Of a DNA stretch of 55,178 bases, positions 7,504 to 16,893 are shown piece by piece. This DNA comes from a candidate division KSB3 bacterium (lineage in GTDB: Bacteria > Moduliflexota > Moduliflexia > Moduliflexales > Moduliflexaceae). Both the position numbers and the translations under genes were made by a program. Location of the stretch: the NCBI GenBank assembly GCA_002748425.1, contig PDSJ01000033.1, positions 1-55,178 of the forward strand, in the 5' to 3' direction. The stretch's first letter is position 1. The number at the start of each line of letters is the position of its first letter. The notes under the pieces were generated by a model. The model did no database searches. It had not been told where the DNA came from and saw only the letters and a list, made by a program, of their open reading frames with translations.

Positions 7504-8433
7504 GACCACAATGCCTTTAACAATAGGATGATAGGGGCTGGGAACATTCAGCAGACTCAAACCGTTAGCGATTGTGCCGATAAAAATTGCGCCCAGGACT
7601 GAATCCAGGACCTGTCCCGAACCGCCAAACAGACTGGTTCCGCCAACGACCACCGCCGCAATAACATCGAGTTCAAAGCCTACGCCCTGATACGAACCGG
7701 CCTGCTGAACCAGCGAGGTCAGGACGATCCCTGAAATGCCGGCGCAAAAGCCTGAAAGAACATAGGCAATGGTTTCGATGCGTTTGACGTGAATGCCCGA
7801 CATGCGGGCCGCGGTTCGATTGCCGCCAACAAGATAAATTTCCCGCCCAAAGGTCGTTTTCTGGCTGATAAACCATCCGCTGATCGCGATGGCAGCAAAG
7901 ATGAATATCGGAACCGGAATTCCGGCGACTTTTCCCAGGCCAACTTTGAGAAAGGCCTCTGGTTTCAGAACGCCGAGCGTGACCCCGTTGGTGGCAAACA
8001 GGGTCATTCCACGATAAAAGACCATGGTCGCCAGGGTCACGATAAACGGAGCGATCCGCCCCTGTGAAACCAAGAGTCCGTTGCCCAGGCCCAGGATCAT
8101 GCCGATCGCAAGGACCACAAGGATCGTTACGCTCATCGGGACCTGGAAGGGATTGAAAAGGAGGGCAGTGGCAACTCCTGTTGCGCAGACAATCGATCCG
8201 ACCGACAGATCAATGCCGCCGGTGACAATAACAAAGGTCATCCCGACCGCCATAATTCCCACCACCGAGACATTCCACAGGATATTGATCATGTTCGTCA
8301 CCGAGAAAAAGGACGGTGAAATTATTGTCAACACGAGTGAAAGCATGATGATGACGGCACATAAGCGGTACTTCCTGAAGAAACGGAGCCCAAGGCGCCC
8401 AGATGTTCGAAGCAGGGTATTGCGCGTTGTCAT
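7456..8433 (-). CDS. Ribose-type ABC transporter permease
   Basis: A 325-residue inner-membrane permease of the RbsC/AraH class (BPD_transp_2) for import of a sugar or sugar-like compound. The family hallmark VGMTFVIVTGGIDLSVGSI is at residues 62-80, followed by an IAPFIVTLATMVFYRG segment and an AVVVGGTSLFGGSG loop near 260. About eight to ten membrane helices are apparent. Its start overlaps the end of the preceding fusion gene by 4 bp (ATGA), so the two are translationally coupled. It is the last gene of the ABC operon, next to the cassette island. The substrate cannot be read from the sequence. Confidence 0.9.
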   Translation of the reverse strand: MTTRNTLLRTSGRLGLRFFRKYRLCAVIIMLSLVLTIISPSFFSVTNMINILWNVSVVGIMAVGMTFVIVTGGIDLSVGSIVCATGVATALLFNPFQVPMSVTILVVLAIGMILGLGNGLLVSQGRIAPFIVTLATMVFYRGMTLFATNGVTLGVLKPEAFLKVGLGKVAGIPVPIFIFAAIAISGWFISQKTTFGREIYLVGGNRTAARMSGIHVKRIETIAYVLSGFCAGISGIVLTSLVQQAGSYQGVGFELDVIAAVVVGGTSLFGGSGQVLDSVLGAIFIGTIANGLSLLNVPSPYHPIVKGIVVLCAVGFEIHAHRRQE

Positions 8434-10970
8434 GATTCTCCCCTCCCTATCGCAGCTTTCATAAGTGTTTCCTGGCTGATTTGGTCCCGGGCCGCATCAT
8501 TTCGGAGGACGATCCTGCCATGCCGCATCGTCAGAATGCGCTGACTCATTCTCAGGATTTCCGCGAAATCCGATGAAATCAGGAGAATTGCCACGCCCTG
8601 CTCTGCCAGCCCGTGGAGAATATTGTAAATTTCATGTTTTGCACCGACATCGATTCCTACAGTCGGTTCGTCAACAATCAAGACCTGTGGATTTCGACAA
8701 AGCCATTTACTCAGAACGACTTTTTGCTGGTTTCCGCCGCTTAAGCCTGAGACCGGGAGATGTGGATCAGGGGGACGGATGTCGACCATGTTCACATACT
8801 CTCGGGCCAGCGTGAGCTCTTGCGCGCGATGGAGGATCCCGTGCGTAGAAACAGCCCCTAAATGAGCCATCGAGATGTTCTGCATCATCGAATGAATCAT
8901 GACCAGGCCTTCGTTCTTTCGATCTTCTGATAAAAAGGCGATCCCATGTTTCATGGCAGCTGCAGGCGAAGAAATCTGCACAGGCTGCTGATGGAGCCAA
9001 ATGTCACCCGCGTCAACGGCATCCAGGCCGAATATCGCCCTGGCAAGCTCGCTGCGGCCAGAGCCGACAAGCCCGGTCAGCCCAAGGATTTCTCCCCGAC
9101 ACAAGCTGAACGAAATGTCTGCAAAACTTCCTTCGCGCGTCAGACCGTTCACTTCCAGAACAGGCGCTCCTTTTTCCGCAGGGGCAATCTTCTGTTCAGC
9201 CAGTTCGCGGCCGACCATATATCGCACGATTGCGGCTTTATCCAAGTCTTCAGCAGGCGATGTGGTAACGATCTCTCCGTTGCGAAGCACTGTCACGGTA
9301 TGAGAGATTTCCAGAACTTCATCGAGAATATGGGAAATAAAGAGGATCGACACGCCTTTGGCGCTCAACTTGCGGATCGTATCAAAGAGTTTAATTTTCT
9401 CTTCAGCGCTCAATGAGGCCGTCGGTTCATCCAGAATCACGATCGAGGCATCCTGAGAAAACGCTTTGGCAATTTCGACTTCCTGCTTATTGCCGACACT
9501 TAAACGTTCTGACAGCTCGTGAAGCGGCAGATTGAATTTCAGCTCCTGCAACACGGCTTCTGCGCGCTGGCGAAGTTTTGCATGGTGAATAATGCCCGGC
9601 AAAGAGTGAGGTTCTCTGCCAAGAAGAATGTTCTTGGCCACAGAGAGCGACGGGATCAGGCTTAATTCCTGAAACACCGCGCTAATTCCCAGAGATTGGG
9701 CGTGATGAGGATTTTTTATTGTCACCGGCTTGCCATGCAGCAGGATCTGTCCAGCATTTTTTTGATGGACACCGGTCATAATTTTGATCAATGTTGATTT
9801 GCCGGCGCCGTTTTCGCCGACCAGGGCATGCACCTCGCCTTTCGCAATTTTCAGAGAGACATTCTTCAAAACCTGAATCTCTCCAAAACGCTTTGAGATC
9901 CCCTGAATATCGAGTGCAATCTCAGACGGATCGAATGTTGTCCGCTCCCCTGTGAGAACAGGCGTTTCATCGCGAGACGATTTCACAGCAATAAGATGAC
10001 GTCTGCTCTGCTCTGTATAACGCTTAAGTAGATAATTATCAAGATACGCGGCCGACACGATCAGCAGCGCTTTGGCCAGAGGCTGATAAAAGGCCGGCAC
10101 TCCCAGCATGGACAGACCATTTGTCAGGGTTCCGATAAACAGGGCGCCGACAACGGTTTTCCCCACGCTTCCGCGGCCTCCCATGATACTGGTTCCTCCG
10201 ACCACGATAGCGGCGATGACATCCAGCTCGTTTCCCAGGCCCATCTCCGTTGTGGTCGTCATCAGCCTGGATGTCCATAAAATGCCCGATAAGGCGGCAC
10301 AGATGCCGGAAAGCACATAGACCTGTGTTCTGACCCTCTCTACGTTCACTCCGGACATTGCCGCCGATTGTTCATTGCTGCCGACTGCATAGACATAAGT
10401 GCCGAATTTGCTGTTTCTGAGGTAGAGAATGCCGAGAATCGCCACCACGACAAAAAAAACGATCGGATTGTAGACTTTTCCGATACGCCCGCCTCCTATC
10501 GCTAAGAATACGTTATCAGTGAGCGGAACGTTCTGGATATAGCCCAGCTCTCGAAACGCCATCAAAAATACAAGTCCCCGGAAGATGCCCATCGTACTGA
10601 ATGTGACAATAAAAGGAGGGATCCCAAGCTTATTGACCAACACGCCGTTCAGATAGCCCATCAACGCGCCGGCCAGCAGAGTCAGGAATACGGCGGTATA
10701 GGCATCGACTCCGAATTGCCGCAGCAGTCTGGCGCAGATCATACCTGATAACGCCAGCATCGAGCCTACGGACAGATCGATACCGCCGCTGAGAATCACA
10801 AACGTGGCTCCCACCGCCATAATGCCGACAAAGGATGTCTGACGAAGCATGGACAACATGTTTCTCGTCGTTCTGAACTGGGGCGCTACGCTGCTCAAGA
10901 CCACGAGAAGGAGAATAAATACGATCGCGATCACATAATTCTGGGTATCGTGCATTGACTTTGTCTTCAT
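8430..10970 (-). CDS. ABC sugar importer: permease fused to double ATPase
   Basis: An 846-residue fusion. Residues 1 to about 325 are an RbsC-type permease (GATFVILSGGIDLSVGSM at about 58-75, AIVVGGTSIMGGRGSVG near 255). After a linker (about 325-350) follows a complete RbsA-type tandem ATPase. The first domain has Walker A GENGAGKST, LSVGNKQEVEIAKA as signature and VILDEPTASL as Walker B. The second has the degenerate GLVGSGRSELAR typical of RbsA, SGLSGGNQQKVVLSKWL and VLIVDEPTVGIDV. Permease and ATPase are normally separate proteins. With the second permease (7456-8433), the operon supplies two permease halves for one double ATPase. The GAGGA site before ATG supports the start. Confidence 0.9.
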   Translation of the reverse strand: MKTKSMHDTQNYVIAIVFILLLVVLSSVAPQFRTTRNMLSMLRQTSFVGIMAVGATFVILSGGIDLSVGSMLALSGMICARLLRQFGVDAYTAVFLTLLAGALMGYLNGVLVNKLGIPPFIVTFSTMGIFRGLVFLMAFRELGYIQNVPLTDNVFLAIGGGRIGKVYNPIVFFVVVAILGILYLRNSKFGTYVYAVGSNEQSAAMSGVNVERVRTQVYVLSGICAALSGILWTSRLMTTTTEMGLGNELDVIAAIVVGGTSIMGGRGSVGKTVVGALFIGTLTNGLSMLGVPAFYQPLAKALLIVSAAYLDNYLLKRYTEQSRRHLIAVKSSRDETPVLTGERTTFDPSEIALDIQGISKRFGEIQVLKNVSLKIAKGEVHALVGENGAGKSTLIKIMTGVHQKNAGQILLHGKPVTIKNPHHAQSLGISAVFQELSLIPSLSVAKNILLGREPHSLPGIIHHAKLRQRAEAVLQELKFNLPLHELSERLSVGNKQEVEIAKAFSQDASIVILDEPTASLSAEEKIKLFDTIRKLSAKGVSILFISHILDEVLEISHTVTVLRNGEIVTTSPAEDLDKAAIVRYMVGRELAEQKIAPAEKGAPVLEVNGLTREGSFADISFSLCRGEILGLTGLVGSGRSELARAIFGLDAVDAGDIWLHQQPVQISSPAAAMKHGIAFLSEDRKNEGLVMIHSMMQNISMAHLGAVSTHGILHRAQELTLAREYVNMVDIRPPDPHLPVSGLSGGNQQKVVLSKWLCRNPQVLIVDEPTVGIDVGAKHEIYNILHGLAEQGVAILLISSDFAEILRMSQRILTMRHGRIVLRNDAARDQISQETLMKAAIGRGES

Positions 10971-10990
10971 ATCTTACGATCCTCAGCCAA

Positions 10991-11025
10991 GACCGTACAT
11001 GTCGTGAGGAAGCACATGCACGGTC
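10991..11025 (-). promoter_or_regulatory. Intergenic hairpin between binding protein and permease-ATPase
   Basis: GACCGTACATGT and ACATGCACGGTC form an almost perfect stem with an 11-nt loop. It lies directly downstream of the binding-protein stop codon. Hairpins here usually protect the upstream mRNA or attenuate the downstream genes, so that the periplasmic protein is made in excess. There is no T tract, so it is not a simple terminator. Confidence 0.6.
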
Positions 11026-11042
11026 AGGAGATGGGCAGAGAC

Positions 11043-11999
11043 CTACCAGCGATCTTCAGGCTTAATCTCGCCGACATTTTCTTTACGGACAACCATCGGA
11101 TCGACTTCGACCACTTGCGTTTCGGTGCTCTCTTGAGGACTTTTCCCTGACGTGAGGAGCTCTTCGACCACCTTCAGCGCAAGTTCACCCTGCATAAAAC
11201 AGTTGGTGTAAATCGTGCCTGTGAGTTTGCCTTCTTCAATCATGCTTAAGGCATCTTTTTCGCCATCAAGGCCCCAGACCGACATGCCTTCCAGTTTTCC
11301 GGCCTGTTCTGCGGCCAGCGCAGCCCCTTCTGCCATAGAATCGTTCACGCCGTACACGCCGTCGATCTGGCTGTTACTCTGGAGCAGGCTCTGCATAATC
11401 GCAAAGGCTTTATCTTTGCGCCACTCAGCATTCTGGGCGGCAATAATCTTAATCTCCGGATACTTCCCGATCTCCTCTCTAAACCCGCGTTCCCGGTCAA
11501 TGCCGATGCTGGCTCCCGGAGGAGATTGCAAGATCACGACATTGCCTTTTTCGCCAAGGTCCTTTGCCATTTCCTGCGCCACCAATCTTCCGCCTCTGTC
11601 GGTCACCATTGTGACCAGGGCGGCATGAGGAACCGTGACGTCCAGATTCAATGTAACGACAAAGATTCCGGCCTCTTCGGCTTCTCGCACTGAGGCCGCC
11701 AGGGCCGCCGCATCCTGAGCCTGCAGAATGAGTGCGTCAAAACCTCTGTTGATATAATCTTCTATTTTGGCGATCTGGACATCAGCGCGCCATTCTCCGT
11801 CAGCGACTTCATACTCGATAGAGGGGTTGGCCTCAGCCGCTCGTTTAATCCCTTCATGCCAGGCGGCCGGAACGGAATGAGCCATTGTGGTGGTAATGAA
11901 CGCGACCTTATACGTTTTTTCTTCGGCAAACGCCATTCCAGCCATTAAAAGACCTGTGACACACACAACAAGCATTAGTAGTGAAAGACCTTTTTTCAT
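11043..11999 (-). CDS. Periplasmic sugar-binding protein, RbsB type
   Basis: A 318-residue solute-binding protein of the periplasmic-binding-protein type I (RbsB) class. Residues 1-25 are a signal peptide ending at GMAFAEE. The mature part starts KTYKVAFITTTMAHSVP and has AQDAAALAASVREAEEAG, GGRLVAQEMAKDLG and YGVNDSMAEGAALAAEQAG, the standard ligand-cleft elements. The C-terminus has an unusual acidic extension (STETQVVEVDPMVV and beyond). It is the first gene of the ABC operon, with an AAGGAGAA ribosome site. It delivers the substrate to the fusion importer. Confidence 0.9.
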   Translation of the reverse strand: MKKGLSLLMLVVCVTGLLMAGMAFAEEKTYKVAFITTTMAHSVPAAWHEGIKRAAEANPSIEYEVADGEWRADVQIAKIEDYINRGFDALILQAQDAAALAASVREAEEAGIFVVTLNLDVTVPHAALVTMVTDRGGRLVAQEMAKDLGEKGNVVILQSPPGASIGIDRERGFREEIGKYPEIKIIAAQNAEWRKDKAFAIMQSLLQSNSQIDGVYGVNDSMAEGAALAAEQAGKLEGMSVWGLDGEKDALSMIEEGKLTGTIYTNCFMQGELALKVVEELLTSGKSPQESTETQVVEVDPMVVRKENVGEIKPEDRW

Positions 12000-12045
12000 A
12001 AGACAGTTCTCCTTCTTGTTCTAGTGATCGATCATGGAACAACCA

Positions 12046-12074
12046 TACATACGCCGTGTAAAAGATCTTGACAA
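12046..12074 (-). promoter_or_regulatory. Probable promoter of the ABC operon
   Basis: Read on the - strand: TTGTCA (12069-12074), a 17-nt spacer and TATGTA (12046-12051), about 45 bp before the binding-protein start codon. This is a reasonable sigma-70 promoter. An AAAGGGGGGATGCC element about 20 bp upstream also occurs upstream of a dctP gene (18684-18700). Confidence 0.5.
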
Positions 12075-12130
12075 GACATCAGTTTCCGACCCCGGCATCC
12101 CCCCTTTATCCAGCTCTTATCGAATGACTT

Positions 12131-13885
12131 TTACAGAAAGACGTCTTCTTCAGCATAAAACACATCCTGCGCCACTTCACCTAAGAGCTGCTCGACCCTC
12201 CGGCTGTATTCCTCATAAAAATCCTCCGGGAGCTCGTAGAAACGTTCTCGAAAGATGAATTGTCCGTGTGCGTCACGTTTCCCAACAGTCGCAAAATTAA
12301 AGTGCTCGAAGAGACTTGTTCTTGCTGACGGCTTTGGATCGTCGCCCTGTTTATATTCTCGAAGACTCTCGATCGCCACCGCAGCCCCGCCTTCAGCTTC
12401 GCGTTCAGCATAGGCATACGTATCATCCCACCAGAAGCGAAAGTGGTCCGGATAGAGGTCTTCAAGCGTCTGACCGAAGAGCACCTGCAGGGACGGCGAG
12501 ATTTTGAAGTGAATATTCCCATTTGTTGCCCGTCCGAAAACGCGACGGGTCGCAGACGTGAGATCATCGCCGGAGTGGCAATCCAGCATGAGGCCCTGCT
12601 CGCTCGCCATCTGATATTGGCGCCGAACACGGGATTCCAATTCATCCAGGCCCCCAGGACAGCGATAGTCCCTTCCTTTCTCGACTCCGAAATTCGGCGC
12701 AATGTGCGTAATCGGAAGCTGACGGCGCCGGATTTCGGTCAGCAAAAACATCAATTCCTCATCGTTTGTGAGCGATTCGCAGGTCCGCACTTCCGGCGGA
12801 TTTTCGTCAATACTTAATTCAAGGTCAAACGGCACGCCCTGCTTCAGCGATACGATATGATCGTATAAGTCCTGCGTCGCGTTCAATGCCCTCCAGTATT
12901 TCCCGACAAGCCGCCCGACAGCTGCGGCGTCAGGGGAATATCTTCCTCCGCCAAAGCCTGATTTTTCACGGTGATAGGCCATCAGTTCCCTGACAAGGGC
13001 AGAGTCCTGAACCGTCTGTGTCAGACAGGCTTCGGCTTTTGCCGCAGATCTTTCGTTGACAGCCTCGTAGTTTAAAATGTCAGACACGTCGAGGGTAAAA
13101 AAGCTGTAATATCGAGCAGAGTCGAGAATCCGTCTGGCGCGGCCTAAGCCGTTCGGATCGCGTTTTACCATGATATGATCGGCATCTGCTCCATATCGGG
13201 GAGTCGTTTCATCTTTCAGGTTCGAAAGGACGCCGGACACCCAGAGACCCTCAAAAGTGCTACCGGTATGTCCTTCGTCAATGTTGCCGAAACTGAACAG
13301 ATAATTCGTGTTAGGCCTGGTCGCAGCCAAGACATCTTCAAGCATATTTAATTCCCGCAATGAATTCTGAATCGGGTTGGCCGCAAAGTCATATTTTTTC
13401 ATGGCTGTCCAGATTCCCGGCCACACTGAGGTGGACATGCGGACTCCGATTCCCAGACGCGGTGCAGGTCCCAATGCTCTGGGGCCTTTTTGCGGAGCAA
13501 TATTTCTGCAGAATTTGTCGATAACAGCAGCGTCGGCAGCAAAGGCTGCCAGTTCTGATCCGTCAGGCAGGCTTTTCGCCCCAATTGCATTTCCCAGAAG
13601 CGGCTGCTCGTCATGTTGTCCGATCGTGACAAAGACATGCTGCCCGTCATGGATCTCTGCCAACAGAGAGTGCATCCCCTGATGCGGCTGTTGAGACGGC
13701 TGATAGAGCCTACAGTCTTGATGCTGCGGAGGCGTGTTCCCTTCAACAAGCGCCTGCAACACCACACGCCAATATGAGGTGTCCAGTGAGTCAATTATAT
13801 GCCAGGCAGCCTGTGGGGACCAGGTTCCCGTGTCTAAAATCGCCGGATTTGTAAGCGGATTTATGCGGAGTTTTCCAAATTCCAT
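12131..13885 (-). CDS. UxaE-like sugar-acid epimerase candidate
   Basis: A 584-residue protein when started at the ATG with a GAAGGAGA site (13883-13885); an earlier in-frame start would add 43 unlikely residues. The stretch ADADHIMVKRDPNG followed by YYSFFTLDVSDIL resembles the active-site region of tagaturonate epimerase (UxaE), which interconverts tagaturonate and fructuronate. Other conserved-looking blocks are MLDCHSGDDLTSATRR with a likely metal-binding His, FKISPSLQVLFGQ and EHFNFATVGKRD. It is longer than the UxaE I recall (about 480), so the substrate may differ. It sits between the ABC operon and the transaldolase-like gene, consistent with sugar-acid use. The family assignment is moderate. 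Confidence 0.55.
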   Translation of the reverse strand: MEFGKLRINPLTNPAILDTGTWSPQAAWHIIDSLDTSYWRVVLQALVEGNTPPQHQDCRLYQPSQQPHQGMHSLLAEIHDGQHVFVTIGQHDEQPLLGNAIGAKSLPDGSELAAFAADAAVIDKFCRNIAPQKGPRALGPAPRLGIGVRMSTSVWPGIWTAMKKYDFAANPIQNSLRELNMLEDVLAATRPNTNYLFSFGNIDEGHTGSTFEGLWVSGVLSNLKDETTPRYGADADHIMVKRDPNGLGRARRILDSARYYSFFTLDVSDILNYEAVNERSAAKAEACLTQTVQDSALVRELMAYHREKSGFGGGRYSPDAAAVGRLVGKYWRALNATQDLYDHIVSLKQGVPFDLELSIDENPPEVRTCESLTNDEELMFLLTEIRRRQLPITHIAPNFGVEKGRDYRCPGGLDELESRVRRQYQMASEQGLMLDCHSGDDLTSATRRVFGRATNGNIHFKISPSLQVLFGQTLEDLYPDHFRFWWDDTYAYAEREAEGGAAVAIESLREYKQGDDPKPSARTSLFEHFNFATVGKRDAHGQFIFRERFYELPEDFYEEYSRRVEQLLGEVAQDVFYAEEDVFL

Positions 13886-14038
13886 CGCGTTCTCCTTCCG
13901 TTGTGGAACACAATTTTCATCCAGGGGCGGGCCTGTCTCACAGCAGATGAAACAGCGCCTCCCCCTTTTCAAAGGCAGAACTGCTGAGAATGTGACTGCT
14001 ATCCAGTGAATCACGCAGAGCAGCCCTGCTTCCTGTGC

Positions 14039-15427
14039 TTATTCTTGAACGTATTCGATCAGTTCATCATAGGATTCTCTAAACGACGTCAGCGTTTTCA
14101 CGACCGGAAGGAAGCTGTCAAAGTCCTCGACAGCCAATCCTTCGACGGCATAGGCTTGTCTGAAGATCTGACTGTGCTCCAGCTTTTTGAGCAACTCTTC
14201 AGAAAGCGCTTCTGTAATATGCGAGGCGATTTCACGCTGCTGAGCGTCATATTCTGCCGTCTTGTCTGGAAAAGAGGTGATAAAAATCGGGAGCGTTCCA
14301 TCAGTCAGACATCCGTCGATATTCCAGGGGCCTCTGAGTGAGGCGATGAGGAGAAAGGATTTGCTATACCCTTTTTTGCAGAGTTCGGCATAGGAGCGAT
14401 GCACGATCGCCGTACTTCCCCATTTGGCGACTTCAGCCGCATCCGGCAGGCCCAGGCCTTGCAATTCTTTCTGAACAGGATCGTCCAGCCTGCCGTTCAT
14501 CATCACCAGAAATGAACACGGAGCGTTGCCCTGCTCGATCACTTCGGCAAAAGCGAGATGTTGAGCGACAGAAAAACTGACTGTGACAGTCACTCCAATC
14601 CCTTGTCGCGTCACACGTTTTGCAGTGTCAAGCGCGGCACGGGTGCCTGGAATTTTAAAAACGACATTAGGCGTGCCACCGAATACACCAGTTAATTTTT
14701 CATACAGCCACTCGATCTCCTCAGCCATTTTGACCGCATTCCCGGAATGGTGCGGATTGATTTGCAGATTGACATAGCCGTATTTGCCCTGCGTGGCTTC
14801 ATAGATCGGACGCAGTTCCCGACAGTTCTGCAACACGACTTCCATTGTCAGAAGAGAGACAAGCTCCTCAGATGACGCTGCGGGATGTTCTGTCCGCAAC
14901 CGTGCTTTGACAGCATTCCAATGAGCGGCATCATCTTTTCGCGCCATGTTCACCAAAGGAGGATTCGTCGTGACGAGGATCGCGCCTTTTCGCAGTGTCT
15001 TCGTCAATCCGGAAGCATAGTCATGTCCCAGACGGACGTTCATCGTACCGGCATCCGACATGAGCGAAATTTTGCGGAAATTACTGCGTTGAATCTCAGC
15101 GGCTTCAGCGCGTACAGCCGCAAGCAGGTCCTTTGCCTCCCAGTTTTCCAGAAGGCTATAGTTAGCGAGAAGCTCTTGTTCGATGGTGGCTTGTGAAAGC
15201 TGTTCATCGTTTTCAGGACGCTGGAGATTCCAGCGTAAGAGATAGGATTGCATGTCTATCGTCACACCGGCGACGATCTCCGTAAGCTCTTGCTGGCGCG
15301 TCTCCGAAGCGCTTTGAAACTCTTGGGCACAGTCGTCTCGAAACATGCTGCAAATCTGTGTGAAATCTTGAGGCGTGCTGTCAAACAGCAATTTTTTTCG
15401 TAAATCAAGGTATTCATCTCTCATCAT
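14039..15427 (-). CDS. Transaldolase-like protein
   Basis: A 462-residue protein with a C-terminal TIM-barrel region like transaldolase. KISLMSDAGTMNVRLG marks an early strand. NVVFKIPGTRAALDTAKR contains the Schiff-base lysine position, and SFLVMMNGRLDD and GSTAIVHRSYAEL are later strands. It is about twice the size of the small FSA/TalC type and has an extra helical N-terminal part (1-120). A C3 transfer or aldol reaction on a sugar phosphate would be expected, but the long form is not characterised as far as I know. A GGATTAGGAAG site precedes ATGATG. It is paired with the UxaE-like gene 150 bp downstream. Confidence 0.65.
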   Translation of the reverse strand: MMRDEYLDLRKKLLFDSTPQDFTQICSMFRDDCAQEFQSASETRQQELTEIVAGVTIDMQSYLLRWNLQRPENDEQLSQATIEQELLANYSLLENWEAKDLLAAVRAEAAEIQRSNFRKISLMSDAGTMNVRLGHDYASGLTKTLRKGAILVTTNPPLVNMARKDDAAHWNAVKARLRTEHPAASSEELVSLLTMEVVLQNCRELRPIYEATQGKYGYVNLQINPHHSGNAVKMAEEIEWLYEKLTGVFGGTPNVVFKIPGTRAALDTAKRVTRQGIGVTVTVSFSVAQHLAFAEVIEQGNAPCSFLVMMNGRLDDPVQKELQGLGLPDAAEVAKWGSTAIVHRSYAELCKKGYSKSFLLIASLRGPWNIDGCLTDGTLPIFITSFPDKTAEYDAQQREIASHITEALSEELLKKLEHSQIFRQAYAVEGLAVEDFDSFLPVVKTLTSFRESYDELIEYVQE

Positions 15428-15597
15428 CTTCCTAATCCTTTCGCTGAAAGCAGGTATGCTTTCAAATCTTGTGCGCGTCGCATGACGAGTTCTCTAAAAA
15501 CAAGCACACTGACGACACATAGCACTCACGCTGTTATTCACAAAGCTTTACTTAAATTAAGGCTGACAGACATGTTCGAGCCTCTAACTGAACTCCT

Positions 15598-16878
15598 TTA
15601 TTTTCCAAAAATGAGCTTTGGCACGAATAATGTCAACTGCGGAAACACCACGATCAAGAACAGCACAATGAGCAGCGGCACCAGAAAAACCGCGGTATTG
15701 CGCGCAACTTTTTCCACCGGCACATCTGCGACACCGCTTAAGATAAACAACACGGTGCCGAACGGCGGTGTCAGCAAGCCGATCATCAAATTTAAAATCA
15801 TCATCACCCCGAATTGGGTCGGATCGATTCCAAGTTGATCAATCACCGGGAGCAGCACAGGCACTAAAATATTAATCGAAGCGATTGTCTCCATAAACAT
15901 CCCCACAATAAGGAGCACGATATTAATCGCCAGGAGGATCAGGTAGTAGTTATCGGTTAAGCCCAGAATGTAATTCGCCACCATGAGCGGCACTTGTTCC
16001 TTTGTCAAAATCCACGCAAAGAGTGTGGCCGCCACCACGATAAACATCACCTGAACAGTCGAAATCATCGAGCTGAGCACAGCATCGTAAAACTGCTTCA
16101 GGGTCATCTCACGGTAGATAATACATCCTAAAATAATGGCGTACAAGGAGGCAACGGCAGCGGCTTCAGTCGGAGTAAATACCCCAAAAAAGATGCCTCC
16201 CAGGATAATTCCGGGAGTCAGCAGCGCCCAGAAGGCCATTCTGAGCGATGTCCACATTTCGGCAGCTGTCGGGCGCTTTCCCACCGGAGTCTGATACTTA
16301 TCAGCCAGGAGGTAAATCAGAATCATCAAGCTTAATCCCATAATGAGACCGGGAATAATGCCGGCGGCAAACAAGCGGCCGATCGAGGTCGATGCGACCA
16401 CAGCGTAAATGACAACCGGCAGACTGGGAGGGATAATCGGCCCGATCGTGGAAGATGCCGCCGTAATTCCTACTGTTAAGCTATCATCATAGCCGGCATC
16501 CCGCATAGCGTTGATCTCTATCGTTCCCAGTCCTCCGGCGTCAGCGATCGCTGCGCCGGACATTCCGGCAAAAATGATACTCGCAATCACATTCACGTGT
16601 CCCAATCCGCCCTTAATATGACCGACAAGCTTGTTCGAAAAGTCAAAAATACGGGTGGTGACACCGCTGGTATTCATCAAATTTCCGGCAAAGATAAAAA
16701 ACGGGACAGCCAGCAACGGGTAGGTATTGGCTCCGGCAACCATGCGCTGAACCGCTGTAAAATTTGGTACGTGTCCATCAGCGATCATATACAGCAGAGA
16801 CGGAATGCCGATAGCCAGGGAGACCGGCATTCCGATGATAAGCAGGACAAACAGTCCGATGACTAACAAAGCCAGCAT
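15598..16878 (-). CDS. dctM: TRAP transporter large permease DctM (system 1)
   Basis: A 426-residue inner-membrane protein, the large subunit of a TRAP transporter that imports carboxylates or sugar acids using the ion gradient. Typical elements are VGHIKGGLGHVNVIASIIFAGMSG (split by helices), SSTIGPIIPPSLPVVIYA near residue 145, the GVFTPTEAAAVASLYAI loop at about 230 and NLMIGLLTPPFGTVLFI near 370. About twelve helices are present. It lies 15 bp after dctQ and ends the operon of two zinc dehydrogenases, dctP and dctQ, so it probably serves uptake of the substrate they oxidise. Confidence 0.93.
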   Translation of the reverse strand: MLALLVIGLFVLLIIGMPVSLAIGIPSLLYMIADGHVPNFTAVQRMVAGANTYPLLAVPFFIFAGNLMNTSGVTTRIFDFSNKLVGHIKGGLGHVNVIASIIFAGMSGAAIADAGGLGTIEINAMRDAGYDDSLTVGITAASSTIGPIIPPSLPVVIYAVVASTSIGRLFAAGIIPGLIMGLSLMILIYLLADKYQTPVGKRPTAAEMWTSLRMAFWALLTPGIILGGIFFGVFTPTEAAAVASLYAIILGCIIYREMTLKQFYDAVLSSMISTVQVMFIVVAATLFAWILTKEQVPLMVANYILGLTDNYYLILLAINIVLLIVGMFMETIASINILVPVLLPVIDQLGIDPTQFGVMMILNLMIGLLTPPFGTVLFILSGVADVPVEKVARNTAVFLVPLLIVLFLIVVFPQLTLFVPKLIFGK

Positions 16879-16893
16879 AGTCGTACTTCCTCC

